From Muribaculaceae bacterium (GTDB lineage: Bacteria > Bacteroidota > Bacteroidia > Bacteroidales > Muribaculaceae), in NCBI GenBank assembly GCA_022509165.1, contig JAFLTT010000002.1, positions 124,001-188,000 of the forward strand: a DNA stretch of 64,000 nucleotides, given 5' to 3'. Within the stretch, counting starts at the first letter, position 1, and each line of letters opens with the position of its first letter. The notes beneath the pieces are model-generated. The model did no database searches. It saw only the letters and a list, made by a program, of their open reading frames with translations, and was not told the DNA's origin. A program made the translations under genes and the position numbers. This document shows positions 54,994 to 64,000 of the stretch, piece after piece.

Positions 54994-56424
54994 CTACTTT
55001 TTAGAACCGGTATGATTGAATGATTTGCGTTTGAGCGGCACATTCTTTTCCATTGCGATTCTGGTTGTGGTAGGATATTCAAGAGCATTTAGTTCCTCTA
55101 CGGCACTCTTGATATCATTGATAAGCTGGTCACACATATCTCTGCTGAAACCTTGCTTGCAGAGTACACGCATCACAACCATATTTTCGATGTTGACAGG
55201 CATTGCATAAGCAGGAACCATCCAACCATGCTGTGCAAGTTTGTCTTGCAGGTCATATAGTGTCCACTTGGCTGATTTCTGTACTTCCGGTTTCATTCTC
55301 CAAACCACAATCGGATTGGGCACTTCGTCGGAATAATTTACGAATTCAGGCATCTTAGCAATTTGATCGTGCAGATAAAGAGCTATTTGCAAAGAGTTGT
55401 ACTGTACTTCTTTATAGCCTTCGAATCCTAAACGTATGAACTGATAATACTGACCAAGTATCTGTGCTGCAGGACGGGAGTAGTTAAGACCTACCTGAGT
55501 TACCTCAGCTCCCAGATAGTCAACTGTAAATGACATATCACTCGGCAAATACTTTTTGTCTTTCCATACTACCCAACCAAGACCGGGATATACAAGACCA
55601 AACTTGTGGCCTGAGGTGCTGATAGAGAGTACCCATTTCAATCTGAAGTCCCACTTCTTCTCCGGGAAGAGGAAAGGCAGAATGTAACCGCCGGTTGCAG
55701 CGTCAACGTGGATACAAACTTCGTTGCCGGTTTCTTTATTATATTTTTCCAAAGCGGCGTCGAGAGCTTCCACATCGTCGTTAAGTCCTGTCCAGGTAAC
55801 ACCTTGTATGGCAACAACGCAAATAGTATTTTCATCACACATCTTGAGCGCTTGCTCGATGTCAAGTGTCACATGTTCTGTACTCAAGGGCACTTGCCTC
55901 ATTTCAATATTCCAGAGGGTAGCGAATTTTTCCCAAACCACCTGATATCCGGCAGAAATTACGAAATTAGGTTTGTCATAAGGTTTGCCGGCTTTCTTCC
56001 TTCTTTCGATCCAACGTTTCCAAGCAGCTATACCGCCAAGCATACAGGCTTCCGAACTACCGATAGCCAAAGCACCGGCCTTCCATTTATTCTGTTCGGG
56101 AGTGTTCCAAAGGTTGGCCACGATGTTGATACATTTCTGACACATCACAGCTACACGAGGATATTCAGTTTCATCAATATAATTGACATTGATGGCTTCA
56201 TTCATCAATTTGGTGGCATAGTCATCCATATAAGTGGTGACAAATGTACCAAGATTAAGACGCGGCTCGATCTGTGCGTAAGTCTCATCTTTCACCATCT
56301 GATAAGCTACAGAAGGGATAGTTGGTCCCTGCGGAATCTTTTCTACAGGAGCGGGTTGGAGCATTGCGTTTGTGCCAAAGGCTTCGCTTTTAGCGTCGCC
56401 CATACGATACATAGGGTCTTCCAT
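54994..56424 (-). CDS. gadB: Glutamate decarboxylase (PLP-dependent)
   Basis: 476 residues of the group II decarboxylase type GadA/B. PLP Lys is in ISTSGHKFGLVYPGLGW; other motifs are IGSSEACMLGGIAAWKRW, HVDAATGGYILPF and the C-terminal FNHTGSKK, whose H-T resembles the HTG-His tail that gates the E. coli enzyme by pH. It turns glutamate and a proton to GABA and CO2, consuming cytoplasmic protons. Confidence 0.97.
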   Translation of the reverse strand: MEDPMYRMGDAKSEAFGTNAMLQPAPVEKIPQGPTIPSVAYQMVKDETYAQIEPRLNLGTFVTTYMDDYATKLMNEAINVNYIDETEYPRVAVMCQKCINIVANLWNTPEQNKWKAGALAIGSSEACMLGGIAAWKRWIERRKKAGKPYDKPNFVISAGYQVVWEKFATLWNIEMRQVPLSTEHVTLDIEQALKMCDENTICVVAIQGVTWTGLNDDVEALDAALEKYNKETGNEVCIHVDAATGGYILPFLFPEKKWDFRLKWVLSISTSGHKFGLVYPGLGWVVWKDKKYLPSDMSFTVDYLGAEVTQVGLNYSRPAAQILGQYYQFIRLGFEGYKEVQYNSLQIALYLHDQIAKMPEFVNYSDEVPNPIVVWRMKPEVQKSAKWTLYDLQDKLAQHGWMVPAYAMPVNIENMVVMRVLCKQGFSRDMCDQLINDIKSAVEELNALEYPTTTRIAMEKNVPLKRKSFNHTGSKK

Positions 56425-56524
56425 AATTTTTTTGTTTTGATAAATTTTGTTTTGTATTAATAAAACATTCCGTTTGCCTATTAGTTCAATGGATACGAGT
56501 TTTTAACATACATTGATAAAAAAG

Positions 56525-56557
56525 AGAAGTGCCGATCACAATAGAGTCAGCACTTCT
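56525..56557 (-). terminator. Terminator after the porin-like gene
   Basis: AGAAGTGC (56525-56532) pairs with GCACTTCT (56550-56557); on the minus strand the second arm is followed by CTTTTTTATC. Confidence 0.7.
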
Positions 56558-56593
56558 TTTATATTTAAATTTTGTTGAAATTCTACCGGAGAT

Positions 56594-57907
56594 TTAGATT
56601 GAAAGATTGAGCATAAGCATTATTCTGTTGTCATGCACCTGAGTGCCGTCATAATTCATTCTTCGGCCCCAGAGATATTCCACTCCTACCTGAGCGAAAC
56701 TGCTTACATTGAAAATAAGGTTGCTGGTAGCATATTGGCCGAATTTATACATTCCTCCCCAGTCTCCGCCAAAATTAGGAGCGTATGCCCTTACATGTGA
56801 ATATGTGGCATTCCAGAGAGCGCATTTGCCGAAATTATATTGCAGTGTACCATAAGCACCCCAGGTTTTCACTGTCTCCAATTTGCCGGGCTTGTCTTTT
56901 ACAGGCACGAGATCGAGGCCTTCGCCGGTGAGATCCTGGATATAACTTGCCACACCTTTACCGTAAACTCCTTGCCAGGTAAAGGAAAGGCCACCACATA
57001 TCGGAGTGCTACCGCTCGCTTTTATACCCCAGCCGAATTCACCTTCATTTCTGCCTGAGCCGTTATTGATGTAGTTATCGCGGTATTGGAGATCACGGAA
57101 AATTGCAGAAACTCTAAACCATCCGTTATGGTCAGCCCAGTCTCTCTGAATGAAAAGAGGGATATCAGGCATTCTTTGGTGTATGAAACTTGTTGTGGCT
57201 GAATGGGTAAAAGCGTTCCCTTCTTTAAATATCCTGTTGTCGGAGGAGAAATCAGAGTTTTCAGCCAGTGGCATATCAAGACCTAACTGAGCGCTCCACA
57301 TCTTGTCTTTGCCGAATTTATAAGTATAATAGATATTCGGGTGACGGATGAAAGTGATTGCATTGGGACCTGCAAAGTCTATGGCTACCGGGTCGGCTTT
57401 GATATCAGTGAAGGTAGACACTATATATCCGGCAGTAAATCCACGATATTTAAGGTATGCATGGTGGATGGCTATAACAGGATGGCTTGTCTTGCCAAGG
57501 AAGTTTATGTCAAAGAAAAGGCCAAGTTGATTGGAAGTTCCGGGAAGAGCCACAAAGTTCCAGTATATATTTGATTGTCCGATTGAAAATAGTGTCTGGC
57601 TTCTATTGCCGGCAGGTGCCGGTTCTAATGCAGACGGAACAAAAAGGTTGGGATTGGAAAGAGGTGCACCCCAATCAAAATCACCCACCATTTTGAGATT
57701 GGCACCCATACCAAGATAGAATTTACCCTCTTTACCTACAAGAGTGAAGCGTGGTACATCTTTCAAATTGGGATTTTGTGGTGCATTTTCAAACAGGATA
57801 TTATAAACAGTGAGATCCTCTTGAGTAGTAATGAATCCTGTTTTGTCTTGGGCTAAAGCAGATAAGGCCAATAAAGCCCCTAAAGAAGTTAAGTAGAATT
57901 TTTTCAT
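56594..57907 (-). CDS. Outer-membrane porin-like beta-barrel protein
   Basis: 437 residues with signal peptide (LGALLALSALAQ) and a strand-rich body such as KFYLGMGANLKMVGDFDWGA and SLSFTWQGVYGKGVAS, ending in a hydrophobic strand (NRIMLMLNLSI). It resembles DcaP/porin-like proteins. It lies between the first MFS and gadB on the same strand and so may let glutamate or GABA across the outer membrane; this is inference. Confidence 0.7.
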   Translation of the reverse strand: MKKFYLTSLGALLALSALAQDKTGFITTQEDLTVYNILFENAPQNPNLKDVPRFTLVGKEGKFYLGMGANLKMVGDFDWGAPLSNPNLFVPSALEPAPAGNRSQTLFSIGQSNIYWNFVALPGTSNQLGLFFDINFLGKTSHPVIAIHHAYLKYRGFTAGYIVSTFTDIKADPVAIDFAGPNAITFIRHPNIYYTYKFGKDKMWSAQLGLDMPLAENSDFSSDNRIFKEGNAFTHSATTSFIHQRMPDIPLFIQRDWADHNGWFRVSAIFRDLQYRDNYINNGSGRNEGEFGWGIKASGSTPICGGLSFTWQGVYGKGVASYIQDLTGEGLDLVPVKDKPGKLETVKTWGAYGTLQYNFGKCALWNATYSHVRAYAPNFGGDWGGMYKFGQYATSNLIFNVSSFAQVGVEYLWGRRMNYDGTQVHDNRIMLMLNLSI

Positions 57908-57941
57908 ATAGTGGAATTTTTGTTATAGTTATTTAACACAT

Positions 57942-59711
57942 TCAGGTAGCATTTGGATTATCACCGTTGTCATTTTTTTTCGGTTCGTCTTGCTTGGTTT
58001 CATCCATAGCCTCCAATGAGTCAGCCTCTTCATTAAGTTCTTGAGCCTCCCGATGCAGTTCCTGGGCCTTCTCTTCCAGTTCCTGGGCTTCCTGACGCAG
58101 CATCAGTGCCTGTTGATGTCGCATTGCTGCCAAGCTCATACGGGCTTCGTCAAGAGAAGTTTCGGCAGCCTTCATAATGGCAGCACTCTTTCCGGTGGTA
58201 TGAATTGGTGCCGGAGCAGGGGTAGTGACGGGTGTAGTTTCCTCATTTGTCGGAGTGGGAGGTAAGCTACTTGAAGGAGGAGTTGCAGAAGCGGGAGCAG
58301 AAGATGTGGTAGGCGCAGAAACTCCCATTGGCACTCCTACCGGTGCCTCCGACTCTGCAAATGCAGATTCATAGTTGGCCTGTACCTTCCGGCTGTTGTC
58401 TTGCAATGAAGTGGATACATATCTCACACCCGGAGCCATGACTGATGAAGGTTGCTCCACTATACCTTTACCTTGAGGAATAACTCCGGCCTGTACCACA
58501 AAGTTTTTATGTTTCACAACCACGACTATAGCCAAAATTGTCATGATCACTCCATTAAGCACAAAGGGGAAAGATGGATCTTTCGAACCTTTCAGGAAAG
58601 CGCCGAAGAATTCTACTATAAAAGGAATTGCCGACAATGCCACATAGCTGCTGGTGAGAAGCAAGGCAAAATACTCGGTAGATTTGGCGTCGGTAGGTGC
58701 AAAATAAGAGGTTTTGTCATAGAGCACAGGTTGTATCACCCCATATCCCAGTCCTAAAAGAAATACTCCTATAATATAAGATGCGTATGTATGTATGAAA
58801 CCAATTCCAAAGAGGGAGAGGGCTATAAGAATCATAGCAAATTGGAAGGTCCAGACGCCGGTGAACTTGATAACCTTGGAAAGTCCGAATCCTGCCAAAG
58901 TGGCTGCCAGATAAAACATTGATGTAGCCACACCTACCTTTCCCGACGACATCCCATAGGCTTCCATTGTAAAAGGAAGGTAGTAGGATATCACTAAAGC
59001 ACCATAAGTAAGGATAAAATAAATGATAAGTGCAAACACCATCATATCTTTGGCCGGTTTGCCTTTGAAATGGAAATTCTGTGATGGTGCGTTTGGATCG
59101 GCCTGAGCCAATTCAGGAGCCCTGCGTGCCTGATTGATAAATTTATCCTTAATAAAAGGTACTAAGACGAGTGGCAGAATTGGCAAGAAATATACAAGGA
59201 ATGAAAGATGCCAGTTGTGCATGGCCACCCAGCCTACAAAAAGAGTGGCTATGATCAGCGACAGATTGGAAAGCCCCGACTTAGCACCTAATATTATACC
59301 GCGTGGTTTTCCGGAGAAATTCTGTGATATGAGACTTGCTGCCAGAGGTATTACAAGACCGCTGCCCACACCAATCAGGCATCCGAGAAGAATGAGCACA
59401 ATCATTGATTTGGCAAAGAAATATGCTACTCCGGTTGCTGTAAATATCGAAAGTCCGGCCACCAATACCTGCAACTGGTTTTTGGGTGTACATATTTTAC
59501 CGGCTCCAAGAATAAAGGGGATCGTAAGTAAATTGGGCAACACGTTCAGCAATTGCACCTCAAGGGCTGTGGAATTTGGATATTCAGCCTTAATCTTCCC
59601 AAGCACAGGTGAAATAGCAAGACCCGGTAAGTTAACTATAAGCGAGATAGCAAGAATCGCAACTACAGAAATTATAGGAACTTTGCCTTCGCCGGAATCT
59701 ACAAGTTTCAT
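57942..59711 (-). CDS. MFS transporter with C-terminal low-complexity and coiled-coil tail
   Basis: 589 residues: 12 probable membrane helices (to about 430; starts AISLIVNLPGLAISP), then a Pro/Ala/Thr/Ser-rich stretch (SSAPASATPPSSSLPPTPTN) and a charged helical tail with heptad-like repeats of AQELEEKAQELHREAQELNE type. It is a paralogue of the MFS at 50513. The tail may sense pH or bind a partner. It heads the acid-resistance cluster, 34 bp before the porin-like gene. Confidence 0.85.
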   Translation of the reverse strand: MKLVDSGEGKVPIISVVAILAISLIVNLPGLAISPVLGKIKAEYPNSTALEVQLLNVLPNLLTIPFILGAGKICTPKNQLQVLVAGLSIFTATGVAYFFAKSMIVLILLGCLIGVGSGLVIPLAASLISQNFSGKPRGIILGAKSGLSNLSLIIATLFVGWVAMHNWHLSFLVYFLPILPLVLVPFIKDKFINQARRAPELAQADPNAPSQNFHFKGKPAKDMMVFALIIYFILTYGALVISYYLPFTMEAYGMSSGKVGVATSMFYLAATLAGFGLSKVIKFTGVWTFQFAMILIALSLFGIGFIHTYASYIIGVFLLGLGYGVIQPVLYDKTSYFAPTDAKSTEYFALLLTSSYVALSAIPFIVEFFGAFLKGSKDPSFPFVLNGVIMTILAIVVVVKHKNFVVQAGVIPQGKGIVEQPSSVMAPGVRYVSTSLQDNSRKVQANYESAFAESEAPVGVPMGVSAPTTSSAPASATPPSSSLPPTPTNEETTPVTTPAPAPIHTTGKSAAIMKAAETSLDEARMSLAAMRHQQALMLRQEAQELEEKAQELHREAQELNEEADSLEAMDETKQDEPKKNDNGDNPNAT

Positions 59712-59753
59712 TTTCTTTTTGATTATTGAAAAACTATTTAATTTTGAAACAAA

Positions 59754-59765
59754 TTATCCGGATAA
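59754..59765. promoter_or_regulatory. Palindrome in the divergent MFS/EamA spacer
   Basis: TTATCCGGATAA, a perfect 12-bp palindrome in the 98-bp spacer between divergent genes; candidate operator. Confidence 0.35.
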
Positions 59766-59809
59766 AAAGTTATTTTACCGCAAATTTTGATTAGTATTTC
59801 CATTTTGTC

Positions 59810-60772
59810 ATGACTTTCAAAAGTGTAAAAGGCTATTTTCTTGCAGCTTTGGCAGCCGCAGCCTATGGCACTAACCCGGCATTTGCCGTGCCTTTATATG
59901 ACTACGGAATGAATCCCAACACAGTACTTCTTTTCCGTTATGTGCTTGGAATCCCGATTCTTGGGGTGCTGATGTTTTTTCGCCACATACCTTTTTCTAT
60001 CCCTCGCAAATCAATCTTTCAGACCATGGTGTTGGGATTTCTGATGGCTCTTTCCTCACTTACTCTCTTTGAGAGTTATAATTACATGAATTCCGGCATA
60101 GCCTCCACCTTACTGTTTGTTTATCCCATAATGGTGGCATTGATCATGATGTTTTTTTATCATGAAAAAAACGGACCGTCACTTTATTTCTGTCTGCTTA
60201 TTATGTTTGCCGGTCTTTTTCTTCTTGTAAATCCTACAGAGGGCATCGTTCTGAGTCCGCTGGGTTGCCTTCTGGTAATGATATCGGCTTTAACCTATGC
60301 ACTTTATATAGTAATGGTAAATGTGTCGAAACGACTCAAGGTCATACCTACAACCAAACTCTTGTTTTATGTGCTTATCTGGGGCTCGATACTTTTCGGT
60401 ATAAATATACTGTTGGGTAATCCATTCACATGGCCGAAATCAGGATTTGAATGGATAAATCTAAGTGCGCTGGCTGTGATACCTACATTATTGTCTCTGG
60501 CTTGTACCACGGCAGCAATCCAACTTATCGGGTCTACTCCAACAGCTATTCTCGGGTCGCTTGAACCGGTTTCTGCCGTATTGCTGAGTGTATTTTTTTT
60601 GCATCAGCCCATCACGACCATGGAGATAATAGGAGGCTGTCTTATAGTTATAGCTACTTTGGTGGTAATTAACGACAAACGAATTGACAGGAGCATACTT
60701 TATGTAAGAAAGATGTTTCCCATGCATCTTAACCGTTCAGGCAATGATACACACCAAAAAGAGGGGAAATAA
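59810..60772 (+). CDS. EamA/DMT family transporter
   Basis: 320 residues with ten probable transmembrane helices in two EamA halves (first starts FLAALAAAAYGTNPAFAVPL; second contains MISALTYALYIVMVNVSKRL and GSLEPVSAVLLSVFFLHQPI). It likely exports or imports a small metabolite; substrate cannot be inferred. Divergent from the acid-resistance cluster. Confidence 0.9.
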   Translation: MTFKSVKGYFLAALAAAAYGTNPAFAVPLYDYGMNPNTVLLFRYVLGIPILGVLMFFRHIPFSIPRKSIFQTMVLGFLMALSSLTLFESYNYMNSGIASTLLFVYPIMVALIMMFFYHEKNGPSLYFCLLIMFAGLFLLVNPTEGIVLSPLGCLLVMISALTYALYIVMVNVSKRLKVIPTTKLLFYVLIWGSILFGINILLGNPFTWPKSGFEWINLSALAVIPTLLSLACTTAAIQLIGSTPTAILGSLEPVSAVLLSVFFLHQPITTMEIIGGCLIVIATLVVINDKRIDRSILYVRKMFPMHLNRSGNDTHQKEGK

Positions 60773-60784
60773 AATGTTAAAATA

Positions 60785-60816
60785 TTTGCATAAGAATTTA
60801 AAGATGCTTAATTTTG
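60785..60816 (+). promoter_or_regulatory. Strong consensus promoter of the 718-residue lipoprotein operon
   Basis: TTTG (60785-60788) and TAATTTTG (60809-60816), spacer 20 bp. The leader is about 170 nt and contains the small hairpin AAGGCT-ttttg-AGCCTT (60928-60944), a possible attenuator. Confidence 0.7.
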
Positions 60817-60994
60817 TGCCTAAATTCATTGGGGAACAGGTAAAAAATCAATGAGTTTCAAAGCTTTTTGTCACACATAATCAGTTAGTAAGGTAAAGAA
60901 TCAACGCGTATTGATTACAAAAAAATTAAGGCTTTTTGAGCCTTTGTTAAATGAAATTAATCAAATCAATTTTCAATAACTAAACAAAAAAGGA

Positions 60995-63151
60995 ATGAAT
61001 AGGAAATTACTCAACGGCTTGCTGGTGCTCGCTGTAGCTACCGGTGGAGTCGGCACATTCACTTCTTGTAAGGACGATGACTTCAGGAATGATGTCCTTT
61101 TCACTGAGTCTATACTCCAGGCACAGATAAATGCTATCAAAGGCGTGTCGGATGCAGACTTCCAGCTCGCTTTGGAAGAATGGCTCAACAATTGGACTGA
61201 GAACATCAAGAACTCAGGATTCGAGGATTATCCTCAGATGGTTCAGGCCACTACCGCTATGTATGACATATATACAGCTATCCTGAGTGACAAACTTACT
61301 CCGGCTGCTTCCCAATATGTAGATAAACTCTACAATTGGATGTTTAACAATGAGATTCAGGCTTCAGACTGGTACGACCTCATTTTCACATTAGCCAACA
61401 AGAGGGCTACTTCAGTAGCAGTAAATCGTACATATAATCCTGTGTTCGGTTCAATCGACCTTCCGATCGGCCTTCACACCACTGTTCTGGGTACTTATAT
61501 CGTAGACAGCGACAAACCTCTGGGATACACCTTCCCGACTGACCTGGTTGACGTTGACTACCTGGCTATAGCTAAGACAGATGCTTATGCTGATGCTCTT
61601 AACGTAATTGCCGGTCTTAACCCTGTAAATGCCCTTAAGATTGAGAAGGGTGCTTACACCGACGGTGGCAAATACGGCAACATGGGTGCAGCATACGTTA
61701 ACATCAATCCTTCAAGCATCAACTTCGCAGAAGGCAACTATACTGTAAAACTTATCAATACAGTAGGTGAGACTGCTCTTTCAAGTGAAGATGTAGCTGT
61801 AGAAGGTGAAGGAGACGACAATGAAGGAGCAGTAATGGCTCTCGAACTGATGGTAAACGACGACGTGTTGAAATTTGGTTACACCCGTGCCGATGATGAA
61901 GAGGAGGGTGAAACATCAACCGCTGCAACCGGTATCTATCGTCTGAACGCCAATGCTTATGCAGATGCCAATATCGAAACATTCGACCTCAATGATGGCG
62001 TAGACTTCCTTTCAGACGTGGCAGATGCAATCAAAGACAGAACCATCTCTAATATCGCATATATTGGTGAACAACTTTATAAGAAGCTTAACAACCGTCT
62101 TGAGGCATACGCAGTAGAGGTTTCATGGGAAGAAAATGTAGTGGATCAGACCACAGGCGTGGCCACCGGCACTCAGACCAATTCAGTTCTTTCTAACTTC
62201 GACGTTGCAGCTGCTGTGATCCATCCGCTTTCTTATGGTACCGATATCAACTCTGCGCTCGGTTCTTCAGTGACTTCAAAGAGACTTCCGACTTTCAGTC
62301 CGCTTCGTGATTATCTGACCAGAATTCAGAATAAGATTACAGTAGACTTCACTGAAATTGACGGAATCGACTATATCAAGAGCCTTGACCTTAACGTAAA
62401 GCTCGAAAACGGTAAAATTGTTTTCACTTATGTAAACAATGAAGGCAAAACAGTAAGCGGTTACTTCGACTATGACCTTGGCCAGATCAATGCAACAGAG
62501 GCTCAACTCTCAGCCTTTGTAAGCGACCTCTTCGCAGCATTAGACCAGGAACTTACCGGTGCTATCAATAGCCAGGTAATCACCGATCTTAACAATTCTA
62601 TCGAAAACATCAACAAACAGCTCAAAGATTACTCAGCTAAGATGGATGACTTCAACCAGAGCATCGATAGAATTAAGAACAGCAGCAAGTTTGACTATGC
62701 TGAGAAACTGGTAGATGCATGGAACAGATTAGCTGAAAAGCTCAACAATATAATTGCCGATCCAAACCACTACCTCCAGGTAGCAGCTATCTACAGCGAC
62801 GGAGAGGGACATTATCACCATCTCTCAACAGCAATGGACGACCCGACAATCGTTTCACCGGCTGACGGCGGAGACTCATTCGAGATCCTGGCTTCATCTT
62901 ACACAGGTGATGTAGTAGTACCTTCATATCAGAAGTACCTCGCCATCACTAAGTTGAACAATGCCGATGCAACAGCTGCCGATAATACTAAAGCCGGCGA
63001 AATGTTGAACACCGTATACCCGGGCGACACAATGAGATTCCCCGTAAAGGTGAATGGCTTCAATAGTGGCGACGTTCTCCAGCTTACATACGTTTCTGTT
63101 GACTACCACGGAATGTGCTCAATGCAGAACTATTACGTGAAAGTGAAATAA
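60995..63151 (+). CDS. Large lipoprotein of unknown function
   Basis: 718 residues with a signal peptide and lipobox (GTFTSCKDDDF, Cys about 27). The first part is helical (LQAQINAIKGVSDADFQLAL), the middle mixed with an acidic stretch, and about 520-600 is a coiled-coil-like helix (SIENINKQLKDYSAKMDDFN). It is followed 41 bp later by an OmpA-type gene. Codons are strongly biased to C-ending forms compared with the mobile region, suggesting high expression. I do not recognise the family. Confidence 0.8.
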   Translation: MNRKLLNGLLVLAVATGGVGTFTSCKDDDFRNDVLFTESILQAQINAIKGVSDADFQLALEEWLNNWTENIKNSGFEDYPQMVQATTAMYDIYTAILSDKLTPAASQYVDKLYNWMFNNEIQASDWYDLIFTLANKRATSVAVNRTYNPVFGSIDLPIGLHTTVLGTYIVDSDKPLGYTFPTDLVDVDYLAIAKTDAYADALNVIAGLNPVNALKIEKGAYTDGGKYGNMGAAYVNINPSSINFAEGNYTVKLINTVGETALSSEDVAVEGEGDDNEGAVMALELMVNDDVLKFGYTRADDEEEGETSTAATGIYRLNANAYADANIETFDLNDGVDFLSDVADAIKDRTISNIAYIGEQLYKKLNNRLEAYAVEVSWEENVVDQTTGVATGTQTNSVLSNFDVAAAVIHPLSYGTDINSALGSSVTSKRLPTFSPLRDYLTRIQNKITVDFTEIDGIDYIKSLDLNVKLENGKIVFTYVNNEGKTVSGYFDYDLGQINATEAQLSAFVSDLFAALDQELTGAINSQVITDLNNSIENINKQLKDYSAKMDDFNQSIDRIKNSSKFDYAEKLVDAWNRLAEKLNNIIADPNHYLQVAAIYSDGEGHYHHLSTAMDDPTIVSPADGGDSFEILASSYTGDVVVPSYQKYLAITKLNNADATAADNTKAGEMLNTVYPGDTMRFPVKVNGFNSGDVLQLTYVSVDYHGMCSMQNYYVKVK

Positions 63152-63192
63152 ATAGAGAGTAGTGAAGTTTAACAGCAAAAAATCATCAAGAA

Positions 63193-64000
63193 ATGAAATT
63201 AAATAAAATCTTTCTGACTGCTACTCTCCTGGTTGCGGGTGTGTGTGCAAACGCACAGGAAGTAGTGACTGAATATCAATTCAAACCACACTGGTTTGGT
63301 CAACTTCAAATCGGTGGTCAGGAAACACTGGGTGAAGGTTCGTTTGGCAAACTCTTCAGCCTTAACGCACAGATCAACGCCGGCTTTAAATTTAACCCTT
63401 ATATCGGTGTTAGACTTGCAGTAGACGGATGGAGAAGCCGTGGTGCCGTAAAAGTACCATTTTATAAGAATGGTGAAAACAACTATTACAGCTGGTACTA
63501 CGTAGCTCCTACAGTAGATGCAGTAGTAGACCTGACCAACCTCATCGGTGGCTACAATCCCACTCGTCTTGTAGAAGTGAACTTCATAGGCGGTATCGGT
63601 ACCAACATTGCATTCTGCAATCACGATGCCCAGAGTCTGATGTACAATATGTCGCAGGAATTGACTCACTGGAATGATGTGAACTATGGTGCCCAGGGTA
63701 TTGATTTCAATCCTATCAATGCCTGGACCGGTGGCAAATGGAGTTTCCTTGCACAATTCGGTTTTGCCCTCAACTTCAATATCAGTTCACGTGTACAGCT
63801 TGGTCTTGAACTTATGGCCAATGTTACCGACGACAGATACAACAGCAAATATTGGGACAACACCGACTGGTATTTCAACTGCCTTGTAGGTGTTGGCTAC
63901 AGCTTTGGTCCGAAATACAGAACTTACGAACGTGTAGTAGAACAACCTGTGGTAGCAGCTGAACCTATCATCGTAGAAAAGATCGTAGAAAAGATCGTAG
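63193..64000 (+). CDS. OmpA-type outer-membrane protein, 3' end cut by the window
   Basis: 269 codons were read from ATG 63193 to the edge. A signal peptide (LTATLLVAGVCANA) precedes a beta-barrel (HWFGQLQIGGQETLGEG ... VGVGYSFGPKYRTYE). The frame then enters a Val/Glu/Pro-rich linker (EPIIVEKIVEKIV) that in this family leads to a peptidoglycan-binding OmpA domain, which would lie beyond 64000. Codon use is highly biased, consistent with an abundant outer-membrane protein. Confidence 0.85.
   Translation, partial: MKLNKIFLTATLLVAGVCANAQEVVTEYQFKPHWFGQLQIGGQETLGEGSFGKLFSLNAQINAGFKFNPYIGVRLAVDGWRSRGAVKVPFYKNGENNYYSWYYVAPTVDAVVDLTNLIGGYNPTRLVEVNFIGGIGTNIAFCNHDAQSLMYNMSQELTHWNDVNYGAQGIDFNPINAWTGGKWSFLAQFGFALNFNISSRVQLGLELMANVTDDRYNSKYWDNTDWYFNCLVGVGYSFGPKYRTYERVVEQPVVAAEPIIVEKIVEKIV

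Noticed and set aside
55708..56460. 250-codon plus-strand open frame opposite gadB
   Set aside because: It mirrors the decarboxylase gene, and its composition (rich in Phe, His, Ser) is that of an antisense frame.

Overview
The window looks like a chromosomal segment of a gut Bacteroidales, most likely in or near the Muribaculaceae. The evidence is a Bacteroidetes-type promoter signature (TTTG or TTG, 19-21 bp, then TAnnTTTG) in front of many genes, almost no Shine-Dalgarno sequences, many SPII lipoproteins with an SC-D/K-type lipobox, fimbrillin-like lipoproteins with a TR processing motif, a DUF4295 gene behind rpmB-rpmG, and a glutamate decarboxylase acid-resistance locus. Family-level taxonomy is inference.

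Layout. (1) 1-7601: a truncated lipoprotein gene on the minus strand, a three-gene fimbrillin-like lipoprotein operon ending in a 1119-residue putative tip protein, and a DUF362 lipoprotein gene. (2) 7.7-25.3 kb: an accessory region packed against a tRNA-Lys(CTT) gene (25237-25309, minus). Three copies of the tRNA 3' end (8251, 15255, 25231) bound two tandem elements. Element 1 (8251-15254) keeps only the last codons of an integrase gene, an excisionase-like HTH gene, and defence or addiction cargo: an MNT/HEPN pair, a broken type IIG restriction-methylation gene, a solitary PD-(D/E)XK nuclease, and a PIN nuclease with an unrecognised partner. Element 2 (15255-25253) is a complete-looking integrative mobilizable element: tyrosine integrase, a paralogous HTH, a primase/helicase-like ATPase, MobC, a MOBP-type relaxase, two accessory genes, then DinD and GmrSD-like (DUF262/DUF1524) cargo. 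Each att copy is preceded by a hairpin whose outer stem is conserved and whose inner stem changes on both sides. Integrase arm-like repeats (GTGGTGCAAA) lie at both ends of element 2, and a one-base variant (GTTGTGCAAA) lies at the end of element 1.

(3) 25.7-45.4 kb: core genes. These are a PorE-like OmpA lipoprotein with a barrel-protein partner; ftsY-rimO-isochorismate synthase; amylase-prs-M13 peptidase; tamB-patatin; tsaD-cinA-like; and rpmB-rpmG-DUF4295. (4) 45.4-50.4 kb: a REPIN-like palindromic repeat, panB, a small lipoprotein, a His-rich CobW GTPase and an acyl-CoA synthetase. (5) 50.5-59.7 kb: a glutamate-dependent acid-resistance cluster on the minus strand: MFS, outer-membrane porin-like protein, glutamate decarboxylase, glutaminase, glutamate/GABA antiporter, and a second MFS paralogous to the first. 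(6) 59.8-64 kb: an EamA transporter, a large lipoprotein and the start of an OmpA-type outer-membrane protein, the last two behind a strong promoter.

The strongest candidates for undescribed biology are the tandem IME plus integrase-less, att-flanked defence island (a CIME-like arrangement), the PIN/partner module with its palindromic operator region, the DinD-GmrSD pair with its repeated ACCATTTT/AAAATGGT motif, and the acid-resistance transporters with unusual low-complexity tails. All functional assignments come from reading motifs; no database search was possible.
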